From JAHEYG01 sp040403535 (GTDB lineage Bacteria; Bacteroidota; Bacteroidia; B-17B0; Aurantibacillaceae), in assembly GCA_040403535.1 (NCBI GenBank), contig JBBAKL010000010.1, forward strand, positions 8,823 to 72,822: DNA of 64,000 bases, written 5' to 3'. Shown here one piece after another: positions 9,318 through 17,202 of the stretch. Position 1 is the first letter of the stretch, and every line of letters starts with the position of its first letter. Below the pieces are notes generated by a model. The model worked only from the letters and a program-made list of their open reading frames with translations, was not told where the DNA came from and did no database searches. The position numbers were made by a program, and so were the translations under genes.

Positions 9318-9369
9318 TTTGATTCTGAGACTTACAAAGGTTAAATTTGATATTATAATGCTAAATTTG
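9318..9369 (+). promoter_or_regulatory. Tandem promoter elements upstream of the HU/SPOR gene
   Basis: TTTG at 9318-9321 is followed after 20 nt by TAAATTTG at 9342-9349, an ideal phylum consensus promoter. A second perfect TAAATTTG lies at 9362-9369, 14 nt before the ATG at 9384. Two start sites, or one promoter plus a chance box, are both possible. Confidence 0.6.
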
Positions 9370-9383
9370 AAGCCCCTTTAAAA

Positions 9384-10460
9384 ATGCTGGTGCAAAAACA
9401 TATAATAAACGGAATTTCCGAATTGTTGTATACCCACGACTACGTGGTTGTGCCTGGTTTTGGCGGATTTGTGAGCAGACCTCAAAACGCGCATTATTCG
9501 TTGAATCGTGAAATATTATTTCCACCTTCAAAAAGGATTTTGTTTAATGTTCAGCTAAAACAAAATGATGGTATTTTAGCAAATTGGTTAAAAGAAAAAA
9601 TCAATTGCGATTTTATTCAGGCATCAAAACATTTAGAAGAGTTCGCGTTGCATTGCAAAATGTTATTAGATACCAAACGCCGTTTGGAATTCGATAATTT
9701 AGGACTATTCTATTTAGACTTTGAAAATAACATTTGTTTCGAACCAAAAGTTGACGTTAATTTTTTAATTGATAGTTTTGGTTTAATTCCTGTTTCGTTA
9801 AAAGAAATTGAAGTAGTTAACGAACCGCAACTTACCAAAACAGTAATCGAAACACACAATCGTTTTGTAAAAGCCGAAGCGTCCGATAAATTACCGGTTA
9901 AGCAACGCAATTATAAGCGCATGGCTGCTTTAGCCATCGCTATTCCGATGGTTGGTTTGGCAATTTTATTTGCTGTGAACCAAATGAAACCTTACAATAA
10001 TTCATTCGCCAATTTATTTGGCGGAGCCAGTGAATCTGTGTATTCGCCGGTTTCTTACAATGCCTCATTTAATGAATTGGAAATTAAACCCGCTACAAAT
10101 TATGTAGTTGATGCCAATGGTTATGCAGGTATTACTTTATTTGATGATAAACATGTTGCAGTAAATATCAGTGCCGTGTCTACCGAAAGTCATACAGTTT
10201 CTACTAATACTGCATGTAAGCCATTAAACATAGCCGGAAAATATCAGGTTGTGATGGGTTGCTTTAGTGTGGAACAAAACGCCCGAAAACTCATAAAGAA
10301 ACTTGCCTTAAAAAACTTGAACGCTGCTATTAGCGGAACAAACGCCAAAGGAATGTTTGTAGTAAGTTGTGGTAGTTTTGATACTAAGGATAATGCCGTA
10401 CAGTTGTTGCAAAGCATTAAATCAGAACACCCTTCTGCCTGGGTAATGACACAGGAATAA
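9384..10460 (+). CDS. HU-CCDC81-like and SPOR domain membrane protein
   Basis: This is a 358-residue protein. Residues 1-145 contain two HU-like modules of the CCDC81 type (ISELLYTHDYVVVPGFGGFV, then the RRLEFDNLGLFYLD segment). A single TM helix lies near 174-192 (MAALAIAIPMVGLAILFAV). The C-terminal 75 residues (KYQVVMGCFSVEQNARKLI ... FVVSCGSFDTKDNAVQLL) are a SPOR repeat, which binds denuded septal peptidoglycan. The topology would place the HU-like part in the cytoplasm and SPOR in the periplasm, coupling cell division or wall state to an internal partner. Whether the HU-like part binds DNA or protein is unknown. Confidence 0.87.
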   Translation: MLVQKHIINGISELLYTHDYVVVPGFGGFVSRPQNAHYSLNREILFPPSKRILFNVQLKQNDGILANWLKEKINCDFIQASKHLEEFALHCKMLLDTKRRLEFDNLGLFYLDFENNICFEPKVDVNFLIDSFGLIPVSLKEIEVVNEPQLTKTVIETHNRFVKAEASDKLPVKQRNYKRMAALAIAIPMVGLAILFAVNQMKPYNNSFANLFGGASESVYSPVSYNASFNELEIKPATNYVVDANGYAGITLFDDKHVAVNISAVSTESHTVSTNTACKPLNIAGKYQVVMGCFSVEQNARKLIKKLALKNLNAAISGTNAKGMFVVSCGSFDTKDNAVQLLQSIKSEHPSAWVMTQE

Positions 10461-10477
10461 TCTGAATTTTATTTTAT

Positions 10478-11062
10478 TTATTTATTAGTAGCCGATGCTT
10501 CTTCTGCCGCTTTTTTTCTTGCCATTTCTTTTTCACGCATGTTACGGTAAATGGTAACAAATGCCATTAAAAGGGCTGCAAACAAAAACAATCCTAACAG
10601 ACTCCATACTAAACTTCCTGTAGATTTTACTACCACTAAAAACACGATGGCAACTAAAAAAACTGTAGCAAGTTCGTTATATAAGCGTAATTGAAACGAA
10701 TTCCATTTAAAAATGCCTTTAGATTGTTTTTTATAAATGAAATGACACTTCATGTGGTATAACAACAGAAAGCCAATAAAAATCAATTTTAACCACATCC
10801 ATGGTTGTGTTAAATAATAGCCCCAGTTTGTAAAAATCATCCAAAAACCAAATACTGTTGCACCAATAGCACCCGGCCAGCCAATAATGAACCACAATTT
10901 TTTTTGCATGGTTAAAAATTGCGTTGTTAAAATAGATTTTTCGTTTTCTGGTTTGTTTTGCGCTTCAACAGTGTAGATGAATAAACGTACCATGTAAAAT
11001 AAAGCAGCAAACCAGGTAACCACAAATACAATGTGTATCGATTTAATATATAAAAAATCCAT
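10478..11062 (-). CDS. hemJ: Protoporphyrinogen IX oxidase HemJ / CopD-like membrane protein
   Basis: This 194-residue protein has five hydrophobic helices. The N-terminus DFLYIKSIHIVFVVTWFAALFYMVRLFIY, with His10, and the GYYLTQPWMWLKLIFIGFLLLYHMKCH segment, with its Lys and His, match HemJ (UPF0093). HemJ catalyses protoporphyrinogen IX to protoporphyrin IX in haem synthesis. The C-terminal basic/Ala tail (REKEMARKKAAEEASATNK) extends beyond the core family. It stands alone on the minus strand, divergent from the thioesterase. CopD copper-resistance proteins share the fold, but the short length and motifs favour HemJ. Confidence 0.85.
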   Translation of the reverse strand: MDFLYIKSIHIVFVVTWFAALFYMVRLFIYTVEAQNKPENEKSILTTQFLTMQKKLWFIIGWPGAIGATVFGFWMIFTNWGYYLTQPWMWLKLIFIGFLLLYHMKCHFIYKKQSKGIFKWNSFQLRLYNELATVFLVAIVFLVVVKSTGSLVWSLLGLFLFAALLMAFVTIYRNMREKEMARKKAAEEASATNK

Positions 11063-11077
11063 AGTAATTAATTAAAA

Positions 11078-11085
11078 CAAAGGTA
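11078..11085 (-). promoter_or_regulatory. -7 box of hemJ
   Basis: Minus-strand TACCTTTG is a perfect TAnnTTTG match, 15 bp before the hemJ ATG. On the opposite strand TAATTTAG (11087-11094) is a weaker box for the divergent thioesterase. Confidence 0.5.
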
Positions 11086-11115
11086 GTAATTTAGCAGTTC
11101 AAAATTATAGAAGAT

Positions 11116-11631
11116 ATGAAGCCGAAATTTGCACGCGAATCGTTAACCATTAACACTGAAGTGGTATTACCCAATGACACCAATCACGTTGGAAATTTAT
11201 TTGGCGGTAAATTGATGCAATGGGTAGATATTTCGGCTGCTATTGCGGCGCAGCGCCATTGCGGAAGAGTAGTGGTGACCGCTTCTATTAATCACGTATC
11301 CTTCGATAACCCGATTAAGCAAAACAGTATTGTAACGTTCGAAGCAAAAGTAAGCCGCGCGTTTAATAGCAGTATGGAAGTGTTTGTGGATGTATGGGTA
11401 GAGAATCCTGTAACGGGGCAAAAAACAAAATGTAACGAAGCCATCACTACTTTTGTAGCCATTGATCAGAATGGAGCGCCATTGCCGGTTCCTCAGGTAA
11501 TCCCGGAAACCGAAGACGAGAAAAAGCGTTACGATTCAGCTTTACGCCGCCGTCAGTTGTCGTTAATTTTAGCAGGAAGAATGAAACCTGATGAAGCGAC
11601 GGAATTAAAAGCGTTGTTTGTTAAGGATTAA
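11116..11631 (+). CDS. Acyl-CoA thioesterase, hotdog fold (YciA/BACH type)
   Basis: This 171-residue protein carries the hotdog signature PNDTNHVGNLFGGKLMQWVD near residues 19-38, including the catalytic Asp/Asn region, and ASINHVSFDNPI near 62-73. It hydrolyses acyl-CoA to free acid and CoA in the cytoplasm; the substrate chain length is not evident. The C-terminal basic helix (KKRYDSALRRRQLSLILAG) is seen in the ACOT group. Its stop is 1 bp from the stop of the convergent lipoprotein gene. Confidence 0.88.
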   Translation: MKPKFARESLTINTEVVLPNDTNHVGNLFGGKLMQWVDISAAIAAQRHCGRVVVTASINHVSFDNPIKQNSIVTFEAKVSRAFNSSMEVFVDVWVENPVTGQKTKCNEAITTFVAIDQNGAPLPVPQVIPETEDEKKRYDSALRRRQLSLILAGRMKPDEATELKALFVKD

Positions 11632-11632
11632 T

Positions 11633-12271
11633 TTACTTGATAATATTTTTTCTTACCAGAAGTAATTTTTTCAACAAAACGTTTGTTTTGGAATACACTT
11701 CTTTTCTTAAAAATCCTTCATCCGAGTTCATGTAATATATTACTTTGCTATTGTTTTCACTCGGATCATTTAAGATCACGGTTTTTTGAACTTTTTTATA
11801 AAAGCGATCGTAAATAAATAAAGAGTCGTAATACGTTTTCTGGTATTTTGTAGGTTCATCTTCGGCGGTTCCGTAAGGCAGATAAACTTTTTCGCCACAA
11901 AAATCGGCGCAGCCCGCGTTTTTTCGTATTGATGCAAAAAAGATAGTAAAACCTTCAGAAGGTCCCTGTGGCCAATGATTAATGATGTAAGCAATGTACT
12001 GAACACTGTCGCAATACTCCGGATAAGGTTTACCAAAAACATCCATGAAGCTTGTTACACGAGCGCTATCGTAACCTGGAACTGTTTGCGAAGAATCTAC
12101 ATAAATCCAATACGAACCGGTTTTGAATTGGGTGGCAGTCAGTTCTGCTGAAGGGTTATATAATTTTTGTGGTGGTCCATCACATTTCGGGCTATTTTGT
12201 GCCGGCCCTGATTTTTCACAAGCACTTACCAGTGCAAATAATATTACAATTAGGATGTTAGCAGCTTTCAT
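11633..12271 (-). CDS. Predicted lipoprotein, unknown function
   Basis: This 212-residue protein has an SPII signal (NILIVILFALVSAC, Cys18) followed by a flexible Pro/Ser region. The mature part has repeated aromatic strands (TGSYWIYVDSSQTVPGYDS, GYDS-to-RVTSF) and five further Cys, including a CADFCGEKVYLPYG segment that could form disulfides. No family is recognised. It lies downstream of the GT9 gene on the same strand with a 38-bp gap and may be co-transcribed with it. Confidence 0.7.
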   Translation of the reverse strand: MKAANILIVILFALVSACEKSGPAQNSPKCDGPPQKLYNPSAELTATQFKTGSYWIYVDSSQTVPGYDSARVTSFMDVFGKPYPEYCDSVQYIAYIINHWPQGPSEGFTIFFASIRKNAGCADFCGEKVYLPYGTAEDEPTKYQKTYYDSLFIYDRFYKKVQKTVILNDPSENNSKVIYYMNSDEGFLRKEVYSKTNVLLKKLLLVRKNIIK

Positions 12272-12309
12272 TGATTTAAATTTATGAAATATAAATCAGA
12301 AGTAATTGA

Positions 12310-13269
12310 TTATTTACCAACCTCCTCAATTTGGATTTCGTTCATGCATTTAAAATGACCCTTCGGGCATTTGCCATAACCTAGTTTAGAGCAAGGGCGG
12401 CATTTCAAATTTTTTACTTCTAGAATTTTACTGCCTTCACCCGGCTTGTACGGATACATGCCAAACTCCGGAATGGTATTGCCCCACAACGAGTAAATGG
12501 TTTTGTTAAATGCCGAGGCAATGTGCATCAATCCGGTATCGGATGAAATAACATATTTTGCTTGCTCAATAATTGAGGCCGATTGATTTAAAGAAAAATT
12601 TCCGCAGAGATTAAATGCATTATTACATTTCGCTACTACTTGCTTAGCCATGTCGGCGTCATCTTTTCCGCCTAATAATGCAATGGGTAATTTAGAGCTA
12701 TTGCAGATTTCTATAAGCTTGTTTACCGGAATTTTTTTAGTGTAGTACGATCCGCCTGCTACCAATGCCACATAACCATTCTGCAGCGGTTGAGGTAATT
12801 GAGTTATTGCCACTTTTTCTTTATCCGAAATAAAATAGTCTAAGCCTTTATTATCGTCTTTAACACCAAGTTCGCTAACGGTAGCCAGATAGCGTTGTAC
12901 AATGTGTACATTAGGCAATACGTTTTTGTTTTTTAAAGCAACGGCTAAAAATTTCTTAACGTTTAATTTATTAAAGGCTACACTTTTTTTTCCGAGCGCG
13001 AGTTTTAATCGCCGGCTTCGTAAATTATTGTGCAAATCAATCAGCGCGTCGTAATTCTCTTTTTTAAGAGCTGGAATTACTTCGTTAATGTCTTTGTCAA
13101 ACGTAATGAGTTTGCTAATGTAAGGGTTGTGTTCGAGTGTTGACTTAAAAGAAGCTTTACATACAAAATGAATTTCGGCGTTGTTGAGTTGTTGCTGGCA
13201 ACAACGTATAACCGGCGTTGTTAAAACAATATCGCCAATTGAGCTGAAACGTATGATGAGAATTTTCAA
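12310..13269 (-). CDS. Glycosyltransferase family 9 (ADP-heptose:LPS heptosyltransferase-like)
   Basis: This 319-residue protein begins with KILIIRFSSIGDIVLTTPVIR, the GT9 N-terminal motif, and has the second-domain motif ISSDTGLMHIASAFNKTIYSLWG (near 240-262). The C-terminus holds five Cys (KCRPCSKLGYGKCPKGHFKCM), common in Bacteroidota members of the family. It adds a heptose-type sugar to the LPS inner core at the cytoplasmic face; the exact donor and acceptor are not readable. Its promoter overlaps that of divergent tatD. Confidence 0.88.
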   Translation of the reverse strand: MKILIIRFSSIGDIVLTTPVIRCCQQQLNNAEIHFVCKASFKSTLEHNPYISKLITFDKDINEVIPALKKENYDALIDLHNNLRSRRLKLALGKKSVAFNKLNVKKFLAVALKNKNVLPNVHIVQRYLATVSELGVKDDNKGLDYFISDKEKVAITQLPQPLQNGYVALVAGGSYYTKKIPVNKLIEICNSSKLPIALLGGKDDADMAKQVVAKCNNAFNLCGNFSLNQSASIIEQAKYVISSDTGLMHIASAFNKTIYSLWGNTIPEFGMYPYKPGEGSKILEVKNLKCRPCSKLGYGKCPKGHFKCMNEIQIEEVGK

Positions 13270-13279
13270 TTAATTACTT

Positions 13280-13297
13280 TAACTTTGCTCAAAGTTA
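13280..13297. promoter_or_regulatory. Overlapping divergent -7 boxes of the GT9 gene and tatD
   Basis: TAACTTTGCTCAAAGTTA is a perfect inverted repeat with a 2-nt centre. The left arm is a TAnnTTTG box for tatD (plus), and the right arm read on the minus strand is a TAACTTTG box for the GT9 gene. The predicted starts (about 13294 and 13283) leave leaders of about 22 and 14 nt. Clear -33 elements were not found. Confidence 0.6.
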
Positions 13298-13315
13298 GCA
13301 AATTGATTTAATTAT

Positions 13316-14077
13316 ATGTTCATCGATACTCATACTCATCTCTATTCGGAAGAATTTAATGCCGACCGCGCTAACGTTATTAAAAAAGCTATATCGGCAG
13401 GTGTTACTAAATTGTATCTTCCTAACATAGACAGCTCGAGTGTTGAAGGAATGCTTGAGCTGGAGAAAACATATCCTGAAAATTGTTTTCCAATGATGGG
13501 TTTGCATCCGTGCTCGGTGAATGAAAATGTGGAAGCTGAATTAACGCTTGTAGAAGAGTGGCTTTCGAAAAGAAAATTTTCTGCTGTTGGCGAAATTGGT
13601 TTGGATTTATACTGGGATAAAACGTTTTTTGAGCTACAAAAAATGGCTTTTCAAAAACAGATCGATTGGGCAATGCATTACGATTTGCCAATTGTGATTC
13701 ATTGCCGCGATGCGTTTGATGAGATCTTTGAAATACTTACCGCTAACCAAAAATTACCAAAAGGAATTTTTCATTGTTTTAGCGGAACATTGGAACAAGC
13801 ACAAAAGCTTATTTCATTTAATAAATTTAAATTAGGTATCGGTGGCGTAGTAACTTTCAAAAATTCAGGTCTGGATAAAGTGGTAGAGCTAATTGATATG
13901 AAGCATCTGGTATTGGAAACCGACTCGCCGTATTTGGCACCGGTGCCATTCAGAGGCAAAAGAAATGAAAGCGGTTATTTAATGATGATTGCCGAGAAAG
14001 TAGCGCAACTCAAAAATTCGTCTATTGCTGAGGTAGCTGAAATCACTACCAAAAACGCAGAGGAGATTTTTAAATAA
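13316..14077 (+). CDS. tatD: TatD family metal-dependent hydrolase
   Basis: The 253-residue length is standard. All metal ligands are visible: DTHTH with His6 and His8, GEIGLD with Glu93, HCRD with His129, FHCFSG with His153 and ETDSPYLAP with Asp203. Family members are 3'-5' DNases/RNases or D-aminoacyl-tRNA deacylases in the cytoplasm; which activity applies here is open. The last 8 bp overlap the convergent gene. Confidence 0.93.
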   Translation: MFIDTHTHLYSEEFNADRANVIKKAISAGVTKLYLPNIDSSSVEGMLELEKTYPENCFPMMGLHPCSVNENVEAELTLVEEWLSKRKFSAVGEIGLDLYWDKTFFELQKMAFQKQIDWAMHYDLPIVIHCRDAFDEIFEILTANQKLPKGIFHCFSGTLEQAQKLISFNKFKLGIGGVVTFKNSGLDKVVELIDMKHLVLETDSPYLAPVPFRGKRNESGYLMMIAEKVAQLKNSSIAEVAEITTKNAEEIFK

Positions 14078-14399
14078 ATTCTTCCCTCTTAAAATAATCT
14101 ATAATCGCGTCGATGATTAAATTGTTTTGCTGTTTGGCTTCTAAGTATGGTAAGTTTTCTTTCAGTTCCCAATGTGGCCAGCCTTCTTCATCGCGTCCTT
14201 TGTATTCGTAAAAACCATAGGGCTCCAGTACAGTGCATATTGCAATATGCATCACTTCCAGTTTTTGATCTTTCTTGAATTTTTGATGAATCTTACCCAG
14301 CTCCTGCAAACCTATCAGATATAAAATGGCATCGTGGTCCATTTCATTACCGAAACGTTCACTTAATTTTTGTTGTAAAATTTGCCAGTTACTTTGCAT
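14070..14399 (-). CDS. Conserved small cytoplasmic protein downstream of engB, unknown
   Basis: The protein is 109 residues from the ATG at 14399 (MQSNWQILQQKLSERFG). This start is preferred over one 20 codons upstream because it begins the compact helical domain and overlaps the engB 3' end by 11 bp, consistent with coupling. No signal, TM or known domain was found. The acidic helical composition and a GYKGRDEEGWPHWE-like segment (KGRDEEGWPHWELKENLPYL) are the recognisable features. Linked to engB and possibly to ribosome assembly, by position only. Confidence 0.7.
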   Translation of the reverse strand: MQSNWQILQQKLSERFGNEMDHDAILYLIGLQELGKIHQKFKKDQKLEVMHIAICTVLEPYGFYEYKGRDEEGWPHWELKENLPYLEAKQQNNLIIDAIIDYFKREEFI

Positions 14400-15003
14400 T
14401 TGGTTTTTCAAAAAGGTCGAGGTGAGCATCAATAAACTCAAGCAAATCTTCTTTACCAAGGCGTTTTTCTGCAGAAGTAATTATGTAGTTTGGTTCGTCT
14501 TCAAAAATGTAGGATACTTTTAGCAAGTAGTTTTCCAGATTCTTTTTTAATTCACTCTTACTTAGCTTATCGGCTTTCGTAAACACAATACAAAACGGAA
14601 TGTTTTTTTTACCTAGCCACTCCATAAATTCCGCGTCGATTTGCTGTAACGGTAAACGGTAATCAACCAACACAAATAGGCAAACTAAATTTTCGCGTTT
14701 GGTGATATAGTCGGTAATAATCTGTTCAAATTCGCCGCGAGCCACTTTACTTGTTTTCGCGTAGCCATAGCCCGGTAAATCTACCAGATACCAATTATCA
14801 TTGATTAAAAAATGATTAATGATTTTTGTTTTTCCCGGAGTTGAAGACGTATGAGCCAACTTGTTGTTGTTACACAACATATTTATTAAAGAACTCTTGC
14901 CTACATTACTTCTTCCAATAAACGCATATTCAGGCATTGCCGGTTTGGGGCATTCGTTTAGCTTAGCCGATGATTTCGCGAATATGGCTTTTTTAATAAT
15001 CAA
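14389..15003 (-). CDS. engB: Ribosome biogenesis GTP-binding protein EngB (YihA/YsxC)
   Basis: This 204-residue TRAFAC GTPase has G1 GRSNVGKSS at 30-38, the G2 region STPGKT near 54-59, G3 DLPGYGYAK at 75-83, G4 TKAD at 142-145 and G5 TSAEKRLG near 175. It assists 50S subunit assembly. It lies 15 bp after the OlsB-like gene and overlaps the next small gene, forming a three-gene minus-strand operon. Confidence 0.95.
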   Translation of the reverse strand: MIIKKAIFAKSSAKLNECPKPAMPEYAFIGRSNVGKSSLINMLCNNNKLAHTSSTPGKTKIINHFLINDNWYLVDLPGYGYAKTSKVARGEFEQIITDYITKRENLVCLFVLVDYRLPLQQIDAEFMEWLGKKNIPFCIVFTKADKLSKSELKKNLENYLLKVSYIFEDEPNYIITSAEKRLGKEDLLEFIDAHLDLFEKPNAK

Positions 15004-15018
15004 AGCAGTTGGTTGTTT

Positions 15019-15957
15019 TTAAAGTAAACCTTTCTCTTCTAAATAAGAGTTCAGGTGACGTTCTTTTTTACTTTCGTAAATATCAGCAATCTTAACTAAG
15101 ATGCCGGTTTCTTCCACACCTCCAAAGGTTGGATTAATTGCTGTTCCGAAAACCCGCATGGTGCTCGATAAGTTCATGTAGGCATTCATTAATGGGGGAA
15201 TGTTTTCGCCCAAAGAACGTACCTTTTTGTTTAAAACACTGTGTCCTTCTTTATACGGTAAATTTTTAATTTCATTTAAAAATTCAGTCACATCTGTTTT
15301 ATGCTCCACGGCATGAATAGGTTTTACCAAATTATCAGGGTCAGGGAAATAATGCTTTAAGAACGCAAGAATATAATCGCGGGCAGTAACATTAAAATCG
15401 GTGTACATGGTAACTTTTCCGTAATAATATTTCATATACGGATTATCTACCACGATCGCGCCTAATCCATCCCACAAATTATCTAAGCTAAACAAACCTT
15501 TACGGAACTGTTCAGAGGGTTGATACATGGGCTGTATAAACGATCGTCCCAGTTCAATGGTATAGGGTAAATATTCTTCGTAAAACTTCGGACTAAAATC
15601 AAAAAGCTCGGTAGTCGCCAGGTGAACTTTGCCGTCTCTGAATTCGGCATCTTTACAGGCAATATAGCGGTAAGCTCCCACAATTTCCTGATCCTCAGGG
15701 TTCCACACCAATAACTGTTGGTACGGGTGACTGCTTAAATCGTATTCGTCAATATCAATGGATTTACCTGTGCCGCCACCTGCATGACGAAAAGTTACCT
15801 CACGTAAACGACCAATTTCGCGCATCACATTTGGCGAATTATGATTCGTAATGATGTAAATTTCATTATTACCATTATTGGTTTTACGAATATAACGGTC
15901 TTTTTTTAATTCAGCTAAAATGGCCGCTCTGGGCACTTTATCTATAATTTGCTCCAT
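15019..15957 (-). CDS. GNAT-family N-acyltransferase, OlsB/GlsB-like
   Basis: This 312-residue protein has the OlsB-type acyltransferase pattern: EIGRLREVTFRHAGGGTGKSID, QQLLVWNPEDQEIVGAYRY and ELGRSFIQPMYQ near residues 150-162. These enzymes transfer a 3-hydroxyacyl group from ACP to an amino acid to begin aminolipid synthesis (ornithine lipids, or glycine lipids in Bacteroides). The amino acid used cannot be told from sequence, and no adjacent O-acyltransferase partner is present; the PlsC-like protein at 34639 is far away. It is the first gene of the engB operon. Confidence 0.78.
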   Translation of the reverse strand: MEQIIDKVPRAAILAELKKDRYIRKTNNGNNEIYIITNHNSPNVMREIGRLREVTFRHAGGGTGKSIDIDEYDLSSHPYQQLLVWNPEDQEIVGAYRYIACKDAEFRDGKVHLATTELFDFSPKFYEEYLPYTIELGRSFIQPMYQPSEQFRKGLFSLDNLWDGLGAIVVDNPYMKYYYGKVTMYTDFNVTARDYILAFLKHYFPDPDNLVKPIHAVEHKTDVTEFLNEIKNLPYKEGHSVLNKKVRSLGENIPPLMNAYMNLSSTMRVFGTAINPTFGGVEETGILVKIADIYESKKERHLNSYLEEKGLL

Positions 15958-16013
15958 ACTGATATGGCATAAAGATAAGTATTAAACCATCAAACTTAAA
16001 TGTAAAATATCTA

Positions 16014-16021
16014 TAAATTTG
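16014..16021 (+). promoter_or_regulatory. -7 box upstream of small lipoprotein gene
   Basis: TAAATTTG (perfect) at 16014-16021, with TATCTTTA at 16023-16030 as a second near match, 16-25 nt before the ATG at 16047. Confidence 0.45.
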
Positions 16022-16046
16022 TTATCTTTACCTAAACTTTTAATAA

Positions 16047-16280
16047 ATGAAGAAGTTATTGTTTATAGTACCGGCCTTGTTTATGTTTTCTTCTTGCAAG
16101 AAAAATTTCAGCTGTACATGTAATACTCAGTATAGCACGCAGTACGGTGGAAATGTAAACCAATCACAATACAATGTGAAGGAGTATGACGAATCTGCTG
16201 CACAAAATTCTTGTACAAAAATGTATCAGGAAGGTCATCCGAACGTTGCTTCAGGTTCTTTTACCTGTTCAGTAATTTAG
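16047..16280 (+). CDS. Small Cys-containing lipoprotein, unknown
   Basis: This 77-residue protein has an SPII signal (KLLFIVPALFMFSSC, Cys17) and a short mature chain rich in Gln, Asn, Tyr and Cys (FSCTCNTQYSTQYGGN). There are four Cys besides the lipid anchor, probably disulfide-bonded in the periplasm. It ends 11 bp before the gamma-carbonic-anhydrase-like gene and may share its mRNA. No family is recognised. Confidence 0.7.
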   Translation: MKKLLFIVPALFMFSSCKKNFSCTCNTQYSTQYGGNVNQSQYNVKEYDESAAQNSCTKMYQEGHPNVASGSFTCSVI

Positions 16281-16291
16281 TACTCAGCTAA

Positions 16292-17041
16292 ATGGCTAAC
16301 GTTTTCGAATTTAACGGCTACAAGCCCGTTATACACAAATCTGCTTTTGTTCATCCGAACGCTACCGTTACAGGTAATGTTATCATTGGAAAAGATGTAT
16401 ATATTGGACCCGGTGCCGCCATACGCGGTGATTGGGGACAAATCATTATTGAAGACGGATGTAATGTTCAGGAAAATTGCACCATACACATGTTCCCTGG
16501 AACAAAGGTGTTATTAAAGGAAGGAGCTCACATCGGACACGGAGCCATTATTCACGGGGGAACCATTGGTAAAAATGTTTTAGTGGGAATGAATAGTGTG
16601 GTGATGGATAATGTTGTGATTGGTGATGAATGTATTATAGGCGCACTTTGTTTTGTTCCGACCGATATGGTTATACCTAAGCGTAAAATTGTGGTAGGTA
16701 ATCCAGGAAAAATAATAAAAGATGTAAGCGATCAGATGATAGCCTGGAAAACAGAAGGCACTAAACTATATCAGCAGTTGCCTTTTGAATGCCACACTAC
16801 TTTAAAACCATGCGAACCCTTGCAACGTGAGCCCGCTTTTCGTCCGGTTCAGCAAGATGTTTACAAAACCTGGAATACCTCCAAGAAAAAAGAAACTAAG
16901 GAAATTAAATCGGATAAGCCGTTGAAGCTAAGCGTGCCTGTTAAGGCAAAAGTTGCTAAAAACAAGAAGGTTAAAGCTACAAAGCCGGTTAAAAAAGCGG
17001 TTTCTAAATCAGTTTCTAAATTAAAAAAGAAAAAGAAATAA
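16292..17041 (+). CDS. Gamma-carbonic-anhydrase-like hexapeptide protein (PaaY/CaiE type) with lysine-rich tail
   Basis: This is a 249-residue protein. Residues 1-190 form a left-handed beta-helix with hexapeptide repeats (VTGNVIIGKDVYIGPGAAIRGDWG). The His residues that bind the metal in gamma-carbonic anhydrases are present at 66, 83 and 88. LCFVPTDMVIPKRKIVVGNPGKII matches the PaaY/CaiE group, which includes thioesterase and carbonic-anhydrase-like proteins. From about residue 195 a tail of some 50 residues is dominated by Lys, Val, Ala and Ser (KAKVAKNKKVKATKPVKKA) and ends in five Lys; it is not part of the known family and resembles histone H1-type tails. The reaction is not certain. 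Confidence 0.82.
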   Translation: MANVFEFNGYKPVIHKSAFVHPNATVTGNVIIGKDVYIGPGAAIRGDWGQIIIEDGCNVQENCTIHMFPGTKVLLKEGAHIGHGAIIHGGTIGKNVLVGMNSVVMDNVVIGDECIIGALCFVPTDMVIPKRKIVVGNPGKIIKDVSDQMIAWKTEGTKLYQQLPFECHTTLKPCEPLQREPAFRPVQQDVYKTWNTSKKKETKEIKSDKPLKLSVPVKAKVAKNKKVKATKPVKKAVSKSVSKLKKKKK

Positions 17042-17151
17042 TTGCTTTTGGACGTGTTTCCAAAACAATTAGCTTTATAATTCTAAAAATCTAAAATTGT
17101 AATCCTGAAAATATGTTAAGATTACAATTTTAATATAAATACGATATTTAT
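17041..17151. repeat. Cluster of three inverted repeats before tlpA
   Basis: An imperfect stem 17041-17052/17059-17069 (one bulge) lies directly after the previous stop. A perfect 12-bp inverted repeat AAAATTGTAATC (17093-17104) and GATTACAATTTT (17120-17131) has a 15-nt loop. A 7-bp dyad ATAAATA-CGA-TATTTAT lies at 17135-17151. The first two may be terminators with weak T tracts; the last could be an operator. The remaining gap bases to 17202 show only AT-rich sequence, with no perfect -7 box. Confidence 0.5.
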
Positions 17152-17202
17152 TGGCATTTTATTTGAATTAAATACTTTCAATATTTGTAAAATCTAAACA
17201 CT

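Noticed and set aside
9153..9344. Plus-strand frame over the start of the DUF1571 gene
   Set aside because: It is antisense to a well-supported signal peptide, has no domain and contains the divergent promoter; treated as a chance frame.
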